DNA from: Alphaproteobacteria bacterium
GTDB lineage: Bacteria > Pseudomonadota > Alphaproteobacteria > Caulobacterales > Parvularculaceae
Direction of reading: 5' to 3'
Length of the DNA: 49,545 nt
NCBI GenBank assembly: GCA_016125455.1
Contig: WGLS01000025.1
Coordinates: 1 to 49,545, forward strand
Positions 34,181 to 43,740 of this stretch are shown here, piece by piece (within the stretch, counting starts at the first letter, position 1; the number at the start of each line of letters is the position of its first letter). The position numbers were made by a program, and so were the translations under genes. The notes under the pieces were generated by a model. The model saw only the letters and a program-made list of their open reading frames with translations. It ran no database searches and was not told the origin of the DNA.

Positions 34181-34732
34181 ATGAACAAAGGATTGAGCGC
34201 AGCGCTTTTCGCCGCAGCGGCCCTTACTGGATGTGGGTCGACAACGAAAGAAGCCAAGGAACGCAATCCGGCCCCATGTCCCTTTGTCGTGGTGCTCGAA
34301 GACGCCGCCCGACAAGTCGAGTTTGACGGAGAGCCAAGCCTTGAGACGGTCGCCTGGTCGGCGGAGATCAAGGATGCGAGCCTTAGCTGTCGGTACTACG
34401 GCGACCGGCCGATTGAAGCGGAGCTACGATTTTCCATGGCTGCAGGCAAAGGACCGGCAGCCAGGATGCGCGAACACGACTACAAATACTTCGTCGCCGT
34501 GACCCGCCGGGACATGGAAGTTATCGCGAAGAAGAACTATGCCCGCACCATCAAGTTCGACAAGGACGAGTCGATCAAGGTCATTAGCGAGAAGATCGAC
34601 GATATCGTCATTCCACGCGCGCGCGAATCGATTGCCGGGTCAAATTTCGAGATCGTAATTGGCCTCGTTCTTACGCGTGAACAAGCGCTCTACAACCGTT
34701 CTGGCAAAAGCCTGAAATTCCCGGATCTATAA
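34181..34732 (+). CDS. Lipoprotein, unknown function
   Basis: A 183-residue protein with a short signal peptide and lipobox LTGC (Cys 18). The mature part has two further cysteines (C33 and C70) that could form a disulfide, and appears to be a beta-rich domain (CPFVVVLEDAARQVEFDG, AEIKDASLSCRYYGDRPIEA, YKYFVAVTRRDMEVIAKKNY). I recognise no named family; similar lipoproteins are common next to argS in this group of bacteria (from memory). The argS start codon follows directly after its stop, so the two are co-translated. Confidence 0.8.
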   Translation: MNKGLSAALFAAAALTGCGSTTKEAKERNPAPCPFVVVLEDAARQVEFDGEPSLETVAWSAEIKDASLSCRYYGDRPIEAELRFSMAAGKGPAARMREHDYKYFVAVTRRDMEVIAKKNYARTIKFDKDESIKVISEKIDDIVIPRARESIAGSNFEIVIGLVLTREQALYNRSGKSLKFPDL

Positions 34733-36517
34733 GTGTTTAGCCTTAAAGATAGGCTTGGCGAGCGGGTAGAAGCAGCATTCCAGTCAATCGGTCTGGACGC
34801 GAGCTTCGGCGCGGTGAAAGCAGCAGACCGTCCGGATCTGGCGGACTTCCAGTGCAATGGCGCTCTCGCCGCGGCGAAAACCGTGCAACGAAACCCGCGT
34901 GAGATTGCCGCAGCCGTGGTTGACGTGCTTCAGAAGGATCCTGCTTTCACCAAGGCGGAGGTTGCAGGGCCCGGCTTCATCAATCTCCTTGTTTCCACGG
35001 ATGTTCTTTCGTCGGCCATTCTGGAGATATGTCGAGACCCGAATGGAGGCGGCTGGCGTGCGCCAGACCGCGAAAAGATTGTCCTCGATTATGGCGGGCC
35101 GAATGTCGCAAAACCCCTTCACGTGGGCCACCTGCGCTCCGCGATTATCGGCGAAGCCCTGAAGCGCATCCTAAGGTCCGCCGGCCATGAAGTCGTCGGC
35201 GACATCCATCTCGGCGACTGGGGCCTTCAAATGGGCCAGTTGATCTCGGAACTAGAGCGGCGGATGCCCGCACTGCCTTACTTTTCGTCAAGCGAGGGTC
35301 CTTTCCCGTCGGCGCCGCCGATCTCGCTTGCCGATCTTGAGGAGTTGTATCCCGCGGCATCCGCGGCCTGCAAAGCCGATCCGGCGCGTGCGGACGAAGC
35401 GCGTAAGGCCACAAAGGCCCTGCAGGGAGGGCGCGCTGGATACCGTGCGCTCTGGCGCCATTTTGTTGCTCTGTCGGTTGCCGCGATGAAGACGAACTAT
35501 GCGGACCTGGAGGTTGGGTTCGACTTATGGCAAGGCGAGGGCGACGTTGACCCGCTCATCCCGGAGCTGATTGACGATCTCAAGTCGAAGCAGGTGCTCG
35601 AACCGTCGGACGGCGCGTGGATCATCCGTGTCGCCCGCGAGGACGACCGCAAGACCGTCCCGCCGATCATTTTCATCAACTCGGAAGGGGCGGTCGGTTA
35701 CCATGCTACCGACATCGCCACGATTGTCGATCGTGCGCGGTCGCTGGCCCCGCACCGGATACTCTACGTAGTTGACGGCCGACAGCAACTCCACTTCGAA
35801 CAGGTGTTCCGCGCGGCGGATCGCGCGGGCTATTTCCCCGAAAACAGGCTAGAGCACCTCTGGTTCGGCACCATGAACGGCAAGGATGGCAAGCCGTTCA
35901 AGACCCGCGCGGGCGGCGTCCTGAAACTGCGCGACCTCATCGACATGGTGAAGGAGCGCGCCGGCGACCGCCTGCGCGAGGGGGGGCTCGCCGAAGACAT
36001 GAACGCGCAAGAGCGCGACGAGGTGGCGCGCATGGTCGGGGTGGCTGCGCTCAAGTTCGCCGATCTCGCAAATCCCCGTACGACGGACTATGTCTTCGAT
36101 CTCGATCGTTTCATGTCATTCGAGGGGAAGACAGGACCCTACCTCCTTTACGCGTTTGTTCGGATCAGGTCGTTGCTTGAGAAGGCGGACCGCCTGGCGG
36201 GACTTGACGATCCCAACCCGGACGCCATCGAACTATCGGGCGCGTTTTCCGACCCGGCCTGCCGCGAACTCGCGCTGGCCCTTGCATCCTTTGCTGACGC
36301 GATGGAGGGAGCCGTCCGCCGCCGGTCGCCACATCTCCTTTGCGATCATGCATTCCGTCTGGCGCAGGCGTTTTCGAAGTTCTATGCCGCGTGCCGCATT
36401 CTCGACGAAGCGGAAGTCGAATTACGCGAGGCGAGGATTGTCATGTCCGCCGTTGCCGGCCGTCAGCTCAAGCTGGCCCTCGAGATGCTCGGAATCGCAA
36501 CTCCACATCGAATGTAG
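34733..36517 (+). CDS. argS: Arginyl-tRNA synthetase
   Basis: A 594-residue class I synthetase charging tRNA-Arg. The N-terminal Add1 domain (1-110) is followed by the HIGH motif as HVGH (130-133, in GPNVAKPLHVGHLRSAIIG), the LGDWGLQMG segment and HFEQVFRAADRAG. The KMSKS position reads GKDGKPFKTRAGG, a form common in ArgRS, and the C-terminal DALR anticodon domain ends in LGIATPHRM. The start is GTG 34733, immediately after the upstream lipoprotein stop; coupling may replace a strong ribosome site. Confidence 0.96.
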   Translation: MFSLKDRLGERVEAAFQSIGLDASFGAVKAADRPDLADFQCNGALAAAKTVQRNPREIAAAVVDVLQKDPAFTKAEVAGPGFINLLVSTDVLSSAILEICRDPNGGGWRAPDREKIVLDYGGPNVAKPLHVGHLRSAIIGEALKRILRSAGHEVVGDIHLGDWGLQMGQLISELERRMPALPYFSSSEGPFPSAPPISLADLEELYPAASAACKADPARADEARKATKALQGGRAGYRALWRHFVALSVAAMKTNYADLEVGFDLWQGEGDVDPLIPELIDDLKSKQVLEPSDGAWIIRVAREDDRKTVPPIIFINSEGAVGYHATDIATIVDRARSLAPHRILYVVDGRQQLHFEQVFRAADRAGYFPENRLEHLWFGTMNGKDGKPFKTRAGGVLKLRDLIDMVKERAGDRLREGGLAEDMNAQERDEVARMVGVAALKFADLANPRTTDYVFDLDRFMSFEGKTGPYLLYAFVRIRSLLEKADRLAGLDDPNPDAIELSGAFSDPACRELALALASFADAMEGAVRRRSPHLLCDHAFRLAQAFSKFYAACRILDEAEVELREARIVMSAVAGRQLKLALEMLGIATPHRM

Positions 36518-36518
36518 G

Positions 36519-36566
36519 AACAAATCCGAATCAATTTTCGTATCGCACTCTGTGCGCGGATTTGTT
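36519..36566. promoter_or_regulatory. Nested inverted repeats after argS
   Basis: AACAAATCCG (36519-36528) and CGGATTTGTT (36557-36566) form a perfect 10-base inverted repeat two bases after the argS stop. Inside it CGCAC (36544-36548) and GTGCG (36552-36556) form a second perfect hairpin next to the right arm. There is no T-run beyond TTGTT, so it may be a weak terminator of argS or a control site for the TonB receptor gene 180 bases downstream. Confidence 0.45.
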
Positions 36567-36743
36567 GCTATGATCCTATTCTCACAATCGAATTGAGAAC
36601 GAGGATTTCGATGTCCTGTCGTGGCGTCACGATTCTGCAATCTAACAGTCACTGAACTGACAAGACCCGGCCCTATCAGCGCCTCGCCAGCGTGTCGCGT
36701 TTGGGGTGTGCGCTGACGTTCACATCAGGGTTCGGGGATTTAA

Positions 36744-39700
36744 ATGACCTTCAGGAAATTCACCGCCGCCTCCGCGGCGGCGCTCGCGGCGGCTTCGCTT
36801 ACGCCTGCAGCAGTCTACGCACAACAGACAGACTCCGCGATCCGCGGCACGATCGTCGATACCGGCGGCGTAGGAATCAGCGGCGCCCGTATCGTCATCA
36901 CGCACATTCCATCGGGCACAACGAGCTCAGCAACCGCGTCGGATTCGGGCAGCTTCTTCAAAGGCGGCCTTCGTGTTGGCGGACCGTACCGGATTACGAT
37001 TGACGCGCCGGGGTTTGAAGGCCGCGTCATTGAAGGGATTTATCTGCAGCCAGGAAACGCAGAACGTGTCGTTATTGACCTCGACGCGCTTCGTTCAACC
37101 GACGAAGTCCTCGTCATCGGCCAGCGACGCGCGCAGATCGACCTAAACAATGGGGCAGGTTCGTCATTCACCCGTGACGATATCGCCAATCAGCCGTCCG
37201 TCACGCGCGACCTCGTCGACACGCTCGTGCGCGATCCACTGGTCAATTCAAGCGGCGGGGTCGGCAATATCTCGATCGCCGGCGTGAATCCGCGCTACAA
37301 CGCGCTTGCGCTTGACGGCGTTCTTCAGGGAGACGACTTCGGCCTCTCCAGCTCGATCTATCCGACGGGCCGTTCGCCGATCTCGCTCGCGTCCGTGGAA
37401 GCTGTGTCCGTCGTCGCCTCCGACTATTCGGTGACGTCTTCAGGTTTCCAGGGCGGCCTCGTCAACGTGGTGACTAAGTCGGGCACCAACGAATTCCACG
37501 GTTCGGGCTACTGGTACCGCTCCGGCCAGGATTTCCTAGGCGAACTGTCCGAAGGCGCCGTCGTTCCAGCCCCGGAGTTCAAGGAGCGCGAGTACGGCTT
37601 CTCGCTCGGCGGCCCGATCATAAAGGACCGTCTATTCTTCTTCGCAAACTGGGAAAAATTCTCGACTTCGTCGCCGGTGAATTTTGCCGGGACGGACGCA
37701 GCGAACGGGATCATCGACTCCGACCGTTTCTTCTCGGCGATCAACCAGCGCATTCTCGAGGGCACGGGCTTCGACGCAGGCGGCCGTCCGGTCGCGACTT
37801 CGACGCCTGCGGAAGTGACGCGCTTCCTGGGCAAAATCGACTTCAATATCAATGATGATCACCGCTTCGAAGGCTCCTATCAGCGCACGCGCGAAGCCGG
37901 CGTTTCGTCGTCTTCGACAAGCCTCGTCTCGGCCTGGTACGACACGCCGCGCGACCTCGACTCTTACTCATTCGGCGTCTACTCGGACTGGTCGGACGCG
38001 TTCTCGACCGAAGTTCGTCTCGGCATCAAGGACCAGGTCAACGGCCAGCTCTGCCGCGCCGGCTCGGATTTCTCCGACATCACGCTGCAGGAGCTGAGCG
38101 CGGCTTCGATAGCTGCCGATCCGCTCTTCGCCGGAACCATAGATGGTTCGTTTACGGACATTACCATCACCGGCGGGTGCGACCGCTTCCGTCACGCCAA
38201 CGAGTTCGACGACAATCGCGTGCAGATATATGCCGCAGGCGACTACACCTGGGGCGATCACGTCAGCAAGTTCGGCGTTGAATGGGAAAACTATGATCTG
38301 CGCAACGTCTTCCTCTCGGACGCGAACGGCACCTTCCGTTATGACGATCTGAATGAGCTTGCGACGAACACCGGCGTCAACGTTACGCTTCGGTCCGGCA
38401 TCACCGGCAACAAGGACGACGCTGCGGCGGAGTGGGGCTACAAGAAGCTCTCGGTCTTCCTGCAAGATGACTGGCAGCTGGCGTCGAACTTCGAGTTCAA
38501 TGTCGGCGTCCGCTACGAGCGGTATTTCCAGAGCGACGAGCCGCCGCTCCGGCAGGACTTCCTCGCCGCTTATGGCCGCGACAACCTCGACAATCTCGAT
38601 GGGATCGACATCATCCAGCCGCGCTTCGGCTTCCGTTACGAGCCGTTCTCGCGCACGACCGTCACGGGCGGTTTCGGCCTGTTCTCGGGCGGTAATCCGC
38701 AGGTCTGGGTGTCGAACGCGTTCCAGCCTCAGATTTTCGAGGTCGCCCAGACCCTCGATGGCGTGACGCCGGGAACAATTCCGCCGTCCGTGCTTGCCGC
38801 AATCCAGGCGTCCGATCCGACGACGCCGACTTTCATCGACACAATCTCCCCGGACTTCAAGATCCCGTCCCAGTGGAAGGGTTCGCTGCGGGTGGATCAG
38901 GGCTTCGATCTCAACTTCGGCGGGTTCGCCGATTTTGGTACGGACTATCGCCTGACGGTCCAGTACCTCTATTCGGACATCAAGAACGACTTCGTGTGGC
39001 GCAACATCGCCCAGACCGATCTTGGCCTGGCGCAGGGCGTCGCGCCGGACGGGCGGTCGATCTATGCCGACCTGCAGGCCCTTGGCGTGAACAATGCGAT
39101 CGAGCTTGGCAACGTCTCCGGCGGCCGTAGCCACGTGATCTCGGTTGCGCTTGCCAAGCAATACGAGATGGGCTTCAACTTCGATGTTTCCTACGCATTC
39201 CAGGACGTGGAATCGATCACGCCTGGAACGTCCTCGCGCGCTGTCTCGAACTATCGCTCGCTCGTGACCTTCGACCGGAACAATCCGGAGGTCGGGACGG
39301 CGCCGTTTGAAACGCGCCACGCGTTCAACATCAATCTTGGCTACGAAAACGAGTGGATCGGCGATCTGACGACGCGCGTCGATCTGTTCGGAACGATCTC
39401 GTCCGGCCAGCCGTTCAGCTACACGTTCGACGTTGGCTCAACGAACGCTCTGTTCGGTCGGTCCGGCAATGGCGAAAATCCATTCGACAATGATCTACTC
39501 TATATTCCGTCAATGTCGGGCGGGGCGTCTACGGACGCGGCGGTTGTGTTTGCGTCGGGCTTCGACGGCGCCGCGTTCGAGAGTTTCGTCGCTGACGCCG
39601 GCCTTGCGCAGGGCGCTGTCAATCCGAAGAACAATGACCGTTCGGAATGGAACAGCCTCTGGAACTTCCGCCTCCAGCAGGATCTGCCGACGCCGAATTT

Positions 39701-40034
39701 CGGGTTCAAGCCGCTGGAGCAGAACCAGCTGAAGCTCGTCGTCGACATTCTCAACATCGCAAACCTCATCAACGACAAGTGGGGCACGCAGAACTTTGCG
39801 ACGGGATTTGATACGCTGCAGGTCGTTCGGGCGGATCTCGTTTCCGCCGCCGACGTTGCCGCCCTTGGCGTCGATGCAGCTCCGGCGCTCACAGGCAATG
39901 CGCCGGCGACAACGTGCGCAACCGCCGGTTCGTGCGTCTACCGCTACAATGCCTTCTCGCCGCGTCAGGTGAGCATCAAGGATCCCGACCAGAGCGTTTA
40001 CCGCATCCGCGTCGGCATCCAGTACGACTTCTAG
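36744..40034 (+). CDS. Oar-like TonB-dependent outer membrane receptor
   Basis: A 1096-residue outer membrane protein. Signal peptide 1-26 (cleaved after VYA), carboxypeptidase-regulatory-like beta-sandwich at about 32-110 (IRGTIVDTGGVGISGARIVI), plug domain at about 130-250 (SSFTRDDIANQPSVTRDLVD, ISIAGVNPRYNALALDGV, GLVNVVTKSGTNEFHG), then a large barrel ending in the aromatic strand VGIQYDF. The layout is that of Oar/OmpA-related TonB receptors, thought to import large or polymeric ligands. Codon choice is strongly biased (TTC, GGC, CTC), which suggests high expression. GGGGA precedes ATG 36744. No TonB, ExbB or substrate-processing gene lies beside it, so the ligand is unknown. Confidence 0.92.
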   Translation: MTFRKFTAASAAALAAASLTPAAVYAQQTDSAIRGTIVDTGGVGISGARIVITHIPSGTTSSATASDSGSFFKGGLRVGGPYRITIDAPGFEGRVIEGIYLQPGNAERVVIDLDALRSTDEVLVIGQRRAQIDLNNGAGSSFTRDDIANQPSVTRDLVDTLVRDPLVNSSGGVGNISIAGVNPRYNALALDGVLQGDDFGLSSSIYPTGRSPISLASVEAVSVVASDYSVTSSGFQGGLVNVVTKSGTNEFHGSGYWYRSGQDFLGELSEGAVVPAPEFKEREYGFSLGGPIIKDRLFFFANWEKFSTSSPVNFAGTDAANGIIDSDRFFSAINQRILEGTGFDAGGRPVATSTPAEVTRFLGKIDFNINDDHRFEGSYQRTREAGVSSSSTSLVSAWYDTPRDLDSYSFGVYSDWSDAFSTEVRLGIKDQVNGQLCRAGSDFSDITLQELSAASIAADPLFAGTIDGSFTDITITGGCDRFRHANEFDDNRVQIYAAGDYTWGDHVSKFGVEWENYDLRNVFLSDANGTFRYDDLNELATNTGVNVTLRSGITGNKDDAAAEWGYKKLSVFLQDDWQLASNFEFNVGVRYERYFQSDEPPLRQDFLAAYGRDNLDNLDGIDIIQPRFGFRYEPFSRTTVTGGFGLFSGGNPQVWVSNAFQPQIFEVAQTLDGVTPGTIPPSVLAAIQASDPTTPTFIDTISPDFKIPSQWKGSLRVDQGFDLNFGGFADFGTDYRLTVQYLYSDIKNDFVWRNIAQTDLGLAQGVAPDGRSIYADLQALGVNNAIELGNVSGGRSHVISVALAKQYEMGFNFDVSYAFQDVESITPGTSSRAVSNYRSLVTFDRNNPEVGTAPFETRHAFNINLGYENEWIGDLTTRVDLFGTISSGQPFSYTFDVGSTNALFGRSGNGENPFDNDLLYIPSMSGGASTDAAVVFASGFDGAAFESFVADAGLAQGAVNPKNNDRSEWNSLWNFRLQQDLPTPNFGFKPLEQNQLKLVVDILNIANLINDKWGTQNFATGFDTLQVVRADLVSAADVAALGVDAAPALTGNAPATTCATAGSCVYRYNAFSPRQVSIKDPDQSVYRIRVGIQYDF

Positions 40035-40087
40035 AAACCTCGATACCGGCGTCGGCGGCCCCTCCGCCGCCGACGCCTGCGATCATG

Positions 40088-40120
40088 AAGAGGGCGGCCT
40101 CGCGGCCGCCCTCTTTTCTT
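40088..40120 (+). terminator. Intrinsic terminator of the TonB receptor gene
   Basis: AAGAGGGCGGCC (40088-40099) pairs with GGCCGCCCTCTT (40104-40115) over a TCGC tetraloop, followed by TTCTT. An additional hairpin GTCGGCGG (40051-40058) / CCGCCGAC (40067-40074) lies just before it. The flanking A/T bases may also stop transcription from the convergent folE side. Confidence 0.85.
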
Positions 40121-40191
40121 GTGTCGGGTTCAAACTTTTTGACGGTACAGGCGGCTGCTGATTGCCGGCCATTCGCCCCGTCGGGGGCGCT

Positions 40192-40818
40192 TCAGCGCCC
40201 TATAAGGCGGAGAAACCGGGCTTCCATTGCCGGATCGTCGCGAAACGCCCCAATCATGGTTTGCGTTACGCAGGAGACCTCGGACTTGTGCACGCCGCGC
40301 GTCGAAATGCAGAAGTGTTGAGCGTCGATCAGAACCGCGACGCCGCGCGGCTGAAGCGCCGCGGCAATTGCGCCGGCGATCTGCTCCGTGAGCGTCTCCT
40401 GGCTCTGGAGTCGCCTGGCGTAGGCGTCAACAACCCGCGCAAGCTTGGAAATGCCGACAACCCGCGCAGACGGCAGATAGGCGACATGAGCCGTGCCGAT
40501 CAGCGGCGCGATATGATGCTCGCAATGGCTTTCTACACGGATGTTCCTGAGCAGGACGATGTCGTCATAACCTTCGATCTCTTCAAAGGTCCGCGACAGG
40601 ATCGCAACGGGGTCTTCGGCGTAGCCGCCAAGGTATTCCTCAAAAGCGTCGACAAACCGGCGCGGCGTGTCGAGCAAGCCCTCCCGAGCCGGGTCTTCGC
40701 CATAGTAGGCGAGGAGCGTGCGAACGGCGTCTTCCGCGGCCGTTCGGTCCGGGCGCGGCCGGACGATGCCGGAACGTTCATCATGCGCATCCTTGAGGGC
40801 GAGCGGCTGACCGTCCAT
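40192..40818 (-). CDS. folE: GTP cyclohydrolase I
   Basis: A 208-residue type IA enzyme turning GTP into 7,8-dihydroneopterin triphosphate for folate/pterin synthesis. Zinc ligands C99 and H102 ([10 protein letters not shown]) and C170 ([10 protein letters not shown]) are present, with [18 protein letters not shown] and [19 protein letters not shown] at the expected places. AAAGGAG fixes ATG 40818. It is the last gene of the rib operon, only four bases after ribH, so it should be co-transcribed under the FMN riboswitch, an unusual linkage. Confidence 0.95.
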   Translation of the reverse strand: MDGQPLALKDAHDERSGIVRPRPDRTAAEDAVRTLLAYYGEDPAREGLLDTPRRFVDAFEEYLGGYAEDPVAILSRTFEEIEGYDDIVLLRNIRVESHCEHHIAPLIGTAHVAYLPSARVVGISKLARVVDAYARRLQSQETLTEQIAGAIAAALQPRGVAVLIDAQHFCISTRGVHKSEVSCVTQTMIGAFRDDPAMEARFLRLIGR

Positions 40819-40822
40819 CGTC

Positions 40823-41311
40823 CTAGTCTCCTTTGTGGGCATGTTCGATCGTGCGAAGAAGGTTCGACATCTCTATGGCGGCAAGCGCCGCTTCCTCGCC
40901 CTTGTTGCCTGCCTTCGCGCCGGCGCGTTCCAGCGCCTGTTCCATTGTGTCGACTGTCAGGACGCCAAAGGACATGGGCACGCCAGTTTCCGCCGACGCC
41001 GCGGCGACGCCATTGGCGGCTGCGCCCGCCACATAGTCGAAATGGGGAGTCGCGCCCCGGATCACGCAGCCGAGCACGATGATCGCATTATAGGCGCCGG
41101 TTGCGGCCAGTTTGCGCGCGGCGAGCGGCGTTTCATAGGCGCCCGGAACGCGCGCGAGATAGATGTCGGCCGGCGACGCGCCGCACCGGCGGAGCGCCCC
41201 GACGGCGCCGTCGACAAGCCTGTCGACGATAAGGTCATTCCACCGGGTCGAGACAATCGCAAACTTCAGGCCGTCGCTAGACAGGCCCCCTGAAACATGA
41301 TGATTCATCAT
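40823..41311 (-). CDS. ribH: 6,7-dimethyl-8-ribityllumazine synthase
   Basis: A 162-residue lumazine synthase (penultimate riboflavin step). Diagnostic segments: [57 protein letters not shown] with the catalytic His, and [20 protein letters not shown] followed by [11 protein letters not shown] 41311 or the adjacent 41308 is the start, with AAGGTACGG upstream; the frame further upstream overlaps ribB and is spurious. Usually followed by nusB in Alphaproteobacteria; here folE follows. Confidence 0.95.
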   Translation of the reverse strand: MMNHHVSGGLSSDGLKFAIVSTRWNDLIVDRLVDGAVGALRRCGASPADIYLARVPGAYETPLAARKLAATGAYNAIIVLGCVIRGATPHFDYVAGAAANGVAAASAETGVPMSFGVLTVDTMEQALERAGAKAGNKGEEAALAAIEMSNLLRTIEHAHKGD

Positions 41312-41318
41312 CCGTACC

Positions 41319-41966
41319 TTAACCAATCGCCGCAGCGCGAGCCGCGTCGCCTTCGGTTGCGCGCCGCCATTCCGCGATTGCTTCGACCGAAATGATGTTG
41401 AGGCCATGGGTCGAGGCGAAGGCTTCCAGGTCTGGCAAGCGGGCCATCGTGCCGTCGTCATTCATGACTTCACAGATCATGGCTGCCGGCGTAAGCCCAG
41501 CCAGGATCGCAAGGTCAACGCTCGCCTCAGTCTGGCCGCCGCGCTCCAGGACGCCGCCGGGTCTCGCACGAAGAGGAAACATGTGGCCTGGCGTCACGAT
41601 GTCGGTCGGTCGTGCGTCCGGCGAAATCAAGGCCTCAATGGTGCGGGCGCGATCGCCAGCGGAGATGCCGGTCGTCACCCCTGCGGCTGCTTCGACGGAG
41701 ATGGTGAATGCCGTCCCGAATCCGGAGCGATTGCGATGGGGCGGCACCATCATGGGAAGGTCGAAACGGTCGATCAGCTCGCCGGCCATGGCGCAACAGA
41801 TGAGACCGCGGCCGTGCATCGCGCAGAAATTCACGGCGGTCGCGTCGGCGAAATCTGCAGCTATCGCCAGATCGCCCTCGTTCTCCCGATCCTCGTCATC
41901 GACGATGATGACGAAACGGCCGTCGCGAAAGTCGCGAATGGCGTCTTCGATTGAGGCAATCGGCAT
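41319..41966 (-). CDS. ribB: 3,4-dihydroxy-2-butanone 4-phosphate synthase
   Basis: A 215-residue RibB making the four-carbon unit of riboflavin from ribulose 5-phosphate. The acidic catalytic loop [12 protein letters not shown] (23-34), [14 protein letters not shown], the [16 protein letters not shown] phosphate site and [19 protein letters not shown] are all present. It stops at the end of the RibB domain, so it is not the fused RibBA found in many relatives; GTP cyclohydrolase II must be encoded elsewhere. AAGGG precedes ATG 41966; 15 bases separate it from ribE. Confidence 0.95.
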   Translation of the reverse strand: MPIASIEDAIRDFRDGRFVIIVDDEDRENEGDLAIAADFADATAVNFCAMHGRGLICCAMAGELIDRFDLPMMVPPHRNRSGFGTAFTISVEAAAGVTTGISAGDRARTIEALISPDARPTDIVTPGHMFPLRARPGGVLERGGQTEASVDLAILAGLTPAAMICEVMNDDGTMARLPDLEAFASTHGLNIISVEAIAEWRRATEGDAARAAAIG

Positions 41967-41981
41967 CGTCTTATCCCTTTG

Positions 41982-42602
41982 TCATTGCGCGACGGCGCCG
42001 CGCGCGCCGGCGATAGCGGGCGCTGCAAGGCGTTCGACGTATTTCGCGAGCATGTCGACTTCGATATTGACCCGGTCCCCCGGCTTTTTCCGAGGGAGGA
42101 TCAATTTCTCCTGGCTGTAACTGATCAGGGTGACGTCAAACCAGTCTCCGCCGACATTGACGATCGTCAGCGAGGCGCCATCAATCGCTACGTAGCCTTT
42201 CGGCGCGATATAGCGCAGCAGTTCGGGCGCTAGAGCGACCTTGAGCCAAAGCGCGTCCGCATCGGGTCGAAAGGATTCGATCACGCCGACGCCGTCGACG
42301 TGCCCCTGAACGTAGTGGCCGCCAAGCCGCGTTGTCGGCAGGGCTGCGCGTTCAAGGTTCACCGGCGCGCCCGGGCGAAGCTCGCCGAGATTCGTCCGCG
42401 ACAGCGTTTCAGGCGCGAGACCGACGGTGAACGCCTCGTCCGTAAACGCCTCAACAGTCAGGCAAACGCCATTGACCGCGATCGACGCGCCGAGCTCGAT
42501 ATCGCCCAGCGTTGCGTCAGCGCCGATCGAGATGCGGTAGCCCCCGGCGCGCGGGCCCGCCGCCGTAACCGTCCCGATTTCCTCAACGAGGCCGGTGAAC
42601 AT
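41982..42602 (-). CDS. ribE: Riboflavin synthase (alpha subunit)
   Basis: A 206-residue protein built from two lumazine-binding barrels. It starts with the invariant MFTGLVEEIGTV; GASIAVNGVCLTVEAF (first barrel), GHYVQGHVDGVG (start of second barrel) and AIDGASLTIVNVGGDWF are diagnostic. It dismutates two lumazines to riboflavin. Its ATG overlaps the ribD stop by one base (TGATG), pointing to translational coupling. Named ribC in some genomes. Confidence 0.95.
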   Translation of the reverse strand: MFTGLVEEIGTVTAAGPRAGGYRISIGADATLGDIELGASIAVNGVCLTVEAFTDEAFTVGLAPETLSRTNLGELRPGAPVNLERAALPTTRLGGHYVQGHVDGVGVIESFRPDADALWLKVALAPELLRYIAPKGYVAIDGASLTIVNVGGDWFDVTLISYSQEKLILPRKKPGDRVNIEVDMLAKYVERLAAPAIAGARGAVAQ

Positions 42603-43708
42603 CAGCGCGCCCTCCGTCGGCGGCCACGAACGACAAAGTCAGGACCGACGGCGCGGGGCGCGTCGAAGTCGAACCCGCCCGCATCCGCAATCCGGGCGAC
42701 GCCGCGGCCGTCGAAGGCGGCCCGACCGCCGCCAAGCAGCATCGGCGCATAAAACAGATGGATCTCGTCGATCAGGTCCTCGTCGAGGAACGCGCCAAGC
42801 GCCTTTCCGCCGCCCTCGACCATCACGCTGAGGACGCCTCTGTCCGCGAGGGCCGCCAACGCATCGTCGAGGTCCACCCGTCCGTTGGCGCTCCGGCCGC
42901 AGATGGCGACGTCCACGCCGCAGTCCCTGAACATGCGCGCCTGGCTCTGAGAGCATTGCTCCGTCGTCAGAATAAGCGCGCCGCGACCGGAACGCTCAAA
43001 CGCCTTGGCCCCGATCGGCGAGGCGCCATTCGTGTCGAGAACAACTCGCAGCGGCGCAAGGGTCGCATCATCAAGGCGCGCGGTTAGCGAAGGATCGTCA
43101 GCCGTCAACGTTCCGACGCCAACGAGGATCGCATCGCAGTCGGCGCGCAGTTCATGGCCAATGCGCCGCGCCGCCGGCCCGGTTAACCATTTCGACTCGC
43201 CGGAGGGGGCCGCAATCCGGCCGTCAAGGCTCATGGCCGCCTTTGCGATGACCAGTGGCCGCTTGCGTTGAAGCGCGTGCAGCCACCCTCGAACAAGTTC
43301 GCGAGCCTCATCTTTGCAAAGACCCGAAGTCGTTTCGACGCCTGCAGCGCGCAGGCGATCCGCGCCGCCTGCCGCCACCGGATTTGGATCGGGGAGGGCA
43401 TAGACAACCTCGCCGATGCCCGCTGCAATGATGGCATCTACGCATGGTCGCGTTCGACCGGTGTGGTTGCACGGTTCGAGGGTGACATAAGCAGTCGCGC
43501 CGCGAGCGGCAGCGCCGGCGTCGGCGATCGCCGCCACTTCCGCATGGGCGCACCCGGGAGACCGGTGCCAGCCGCGGCCAACAATCCGCCCGTCCCTGAC
43601 AAGGACGCAACCGACCATCGGGTTTGGCGCAGCGGTCTGCCGGCCGCGACGCGCTAACGCGATCGCTTCCTGCATGAACCCCATCTGGTGCGGGCCGTTG
43701 GCGGCCAT
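42602..43708 (-). CDS. ribD: Bifunctional riboflavin deaminase/reductase RibD
   Basis: A 368-residue fusion: N-terminal cytidine-deaminase-like domain (1-145) with the zinc site H55-A-E57 and C80/C89 in LEPCNHTGRTRPC, and C-terminal reductase (about 146-365) with AMSLDGRIAAPSGESKWLTG and MVEGGGKALGAFL. ATG 43708 directly follows the T-run of the riboswitch terminator, so its only possible ribosome site (GGGGG) is inside the terminator stem; ATG 43684 or 43675, still before the conserved part, are alternatives. First gene of ribD-ribE-ribB-ribH-folE. Confidence 0.94.
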   Translation of the reverse strand: MAANGPHQMGFMQEAIALARRGRQTAAPNPMVGCVLVRDGRIVGRGWHRSPGCAHAEVAAIADAGAAARGATAYVTLEPCNHTGRTRPCVDAIIAAGIGEVVYALPDPNPVAAGGADRLRAAGVETTSGLCKDEARELVRGWLHALQRKRPLVIAKAAMSLDGRIAAPSGESKWLTGPAARRIGHELRADCDAILVGVGTLTADDPSLTARLDDATLAPLRVVLDTNGASPIGAKAFERSGRGALILTTEQCSQSQARMFRDCGVDVAICGRSANGRVDLDDALAALADRGVLSVMVEGGGKALGAFLDEDLIDEIHLFYAPMLLGGGRAAFDGRGVARIADAGGFDFDAPRAVGPDFVVRGRRRRAR

Positions 43709-43740
43709 AAAAAAACCCCCGTCGCGTCGTCGCTTCGGGG
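43709..43740 (-). terminator. Riboswitch-controlled terminator before ribD
   Basis: In the ribD direction CCCCG pairs with CGGGG, with an inner GCG/CGC pair, followed at once by seven T (43709-43715) that touch the ribD ATG. It is the expression platform for the FMN riboswitch: FMN binding should favour this hairpin and stop transcription. Confidence 0.8.

Noticed and set aside
37968-39320. A 450-codon frame antisense to the TonB receptor
   Set aside because: It arises from the strong codon bias of the receptor gene; composition is random-like and charge-rich.
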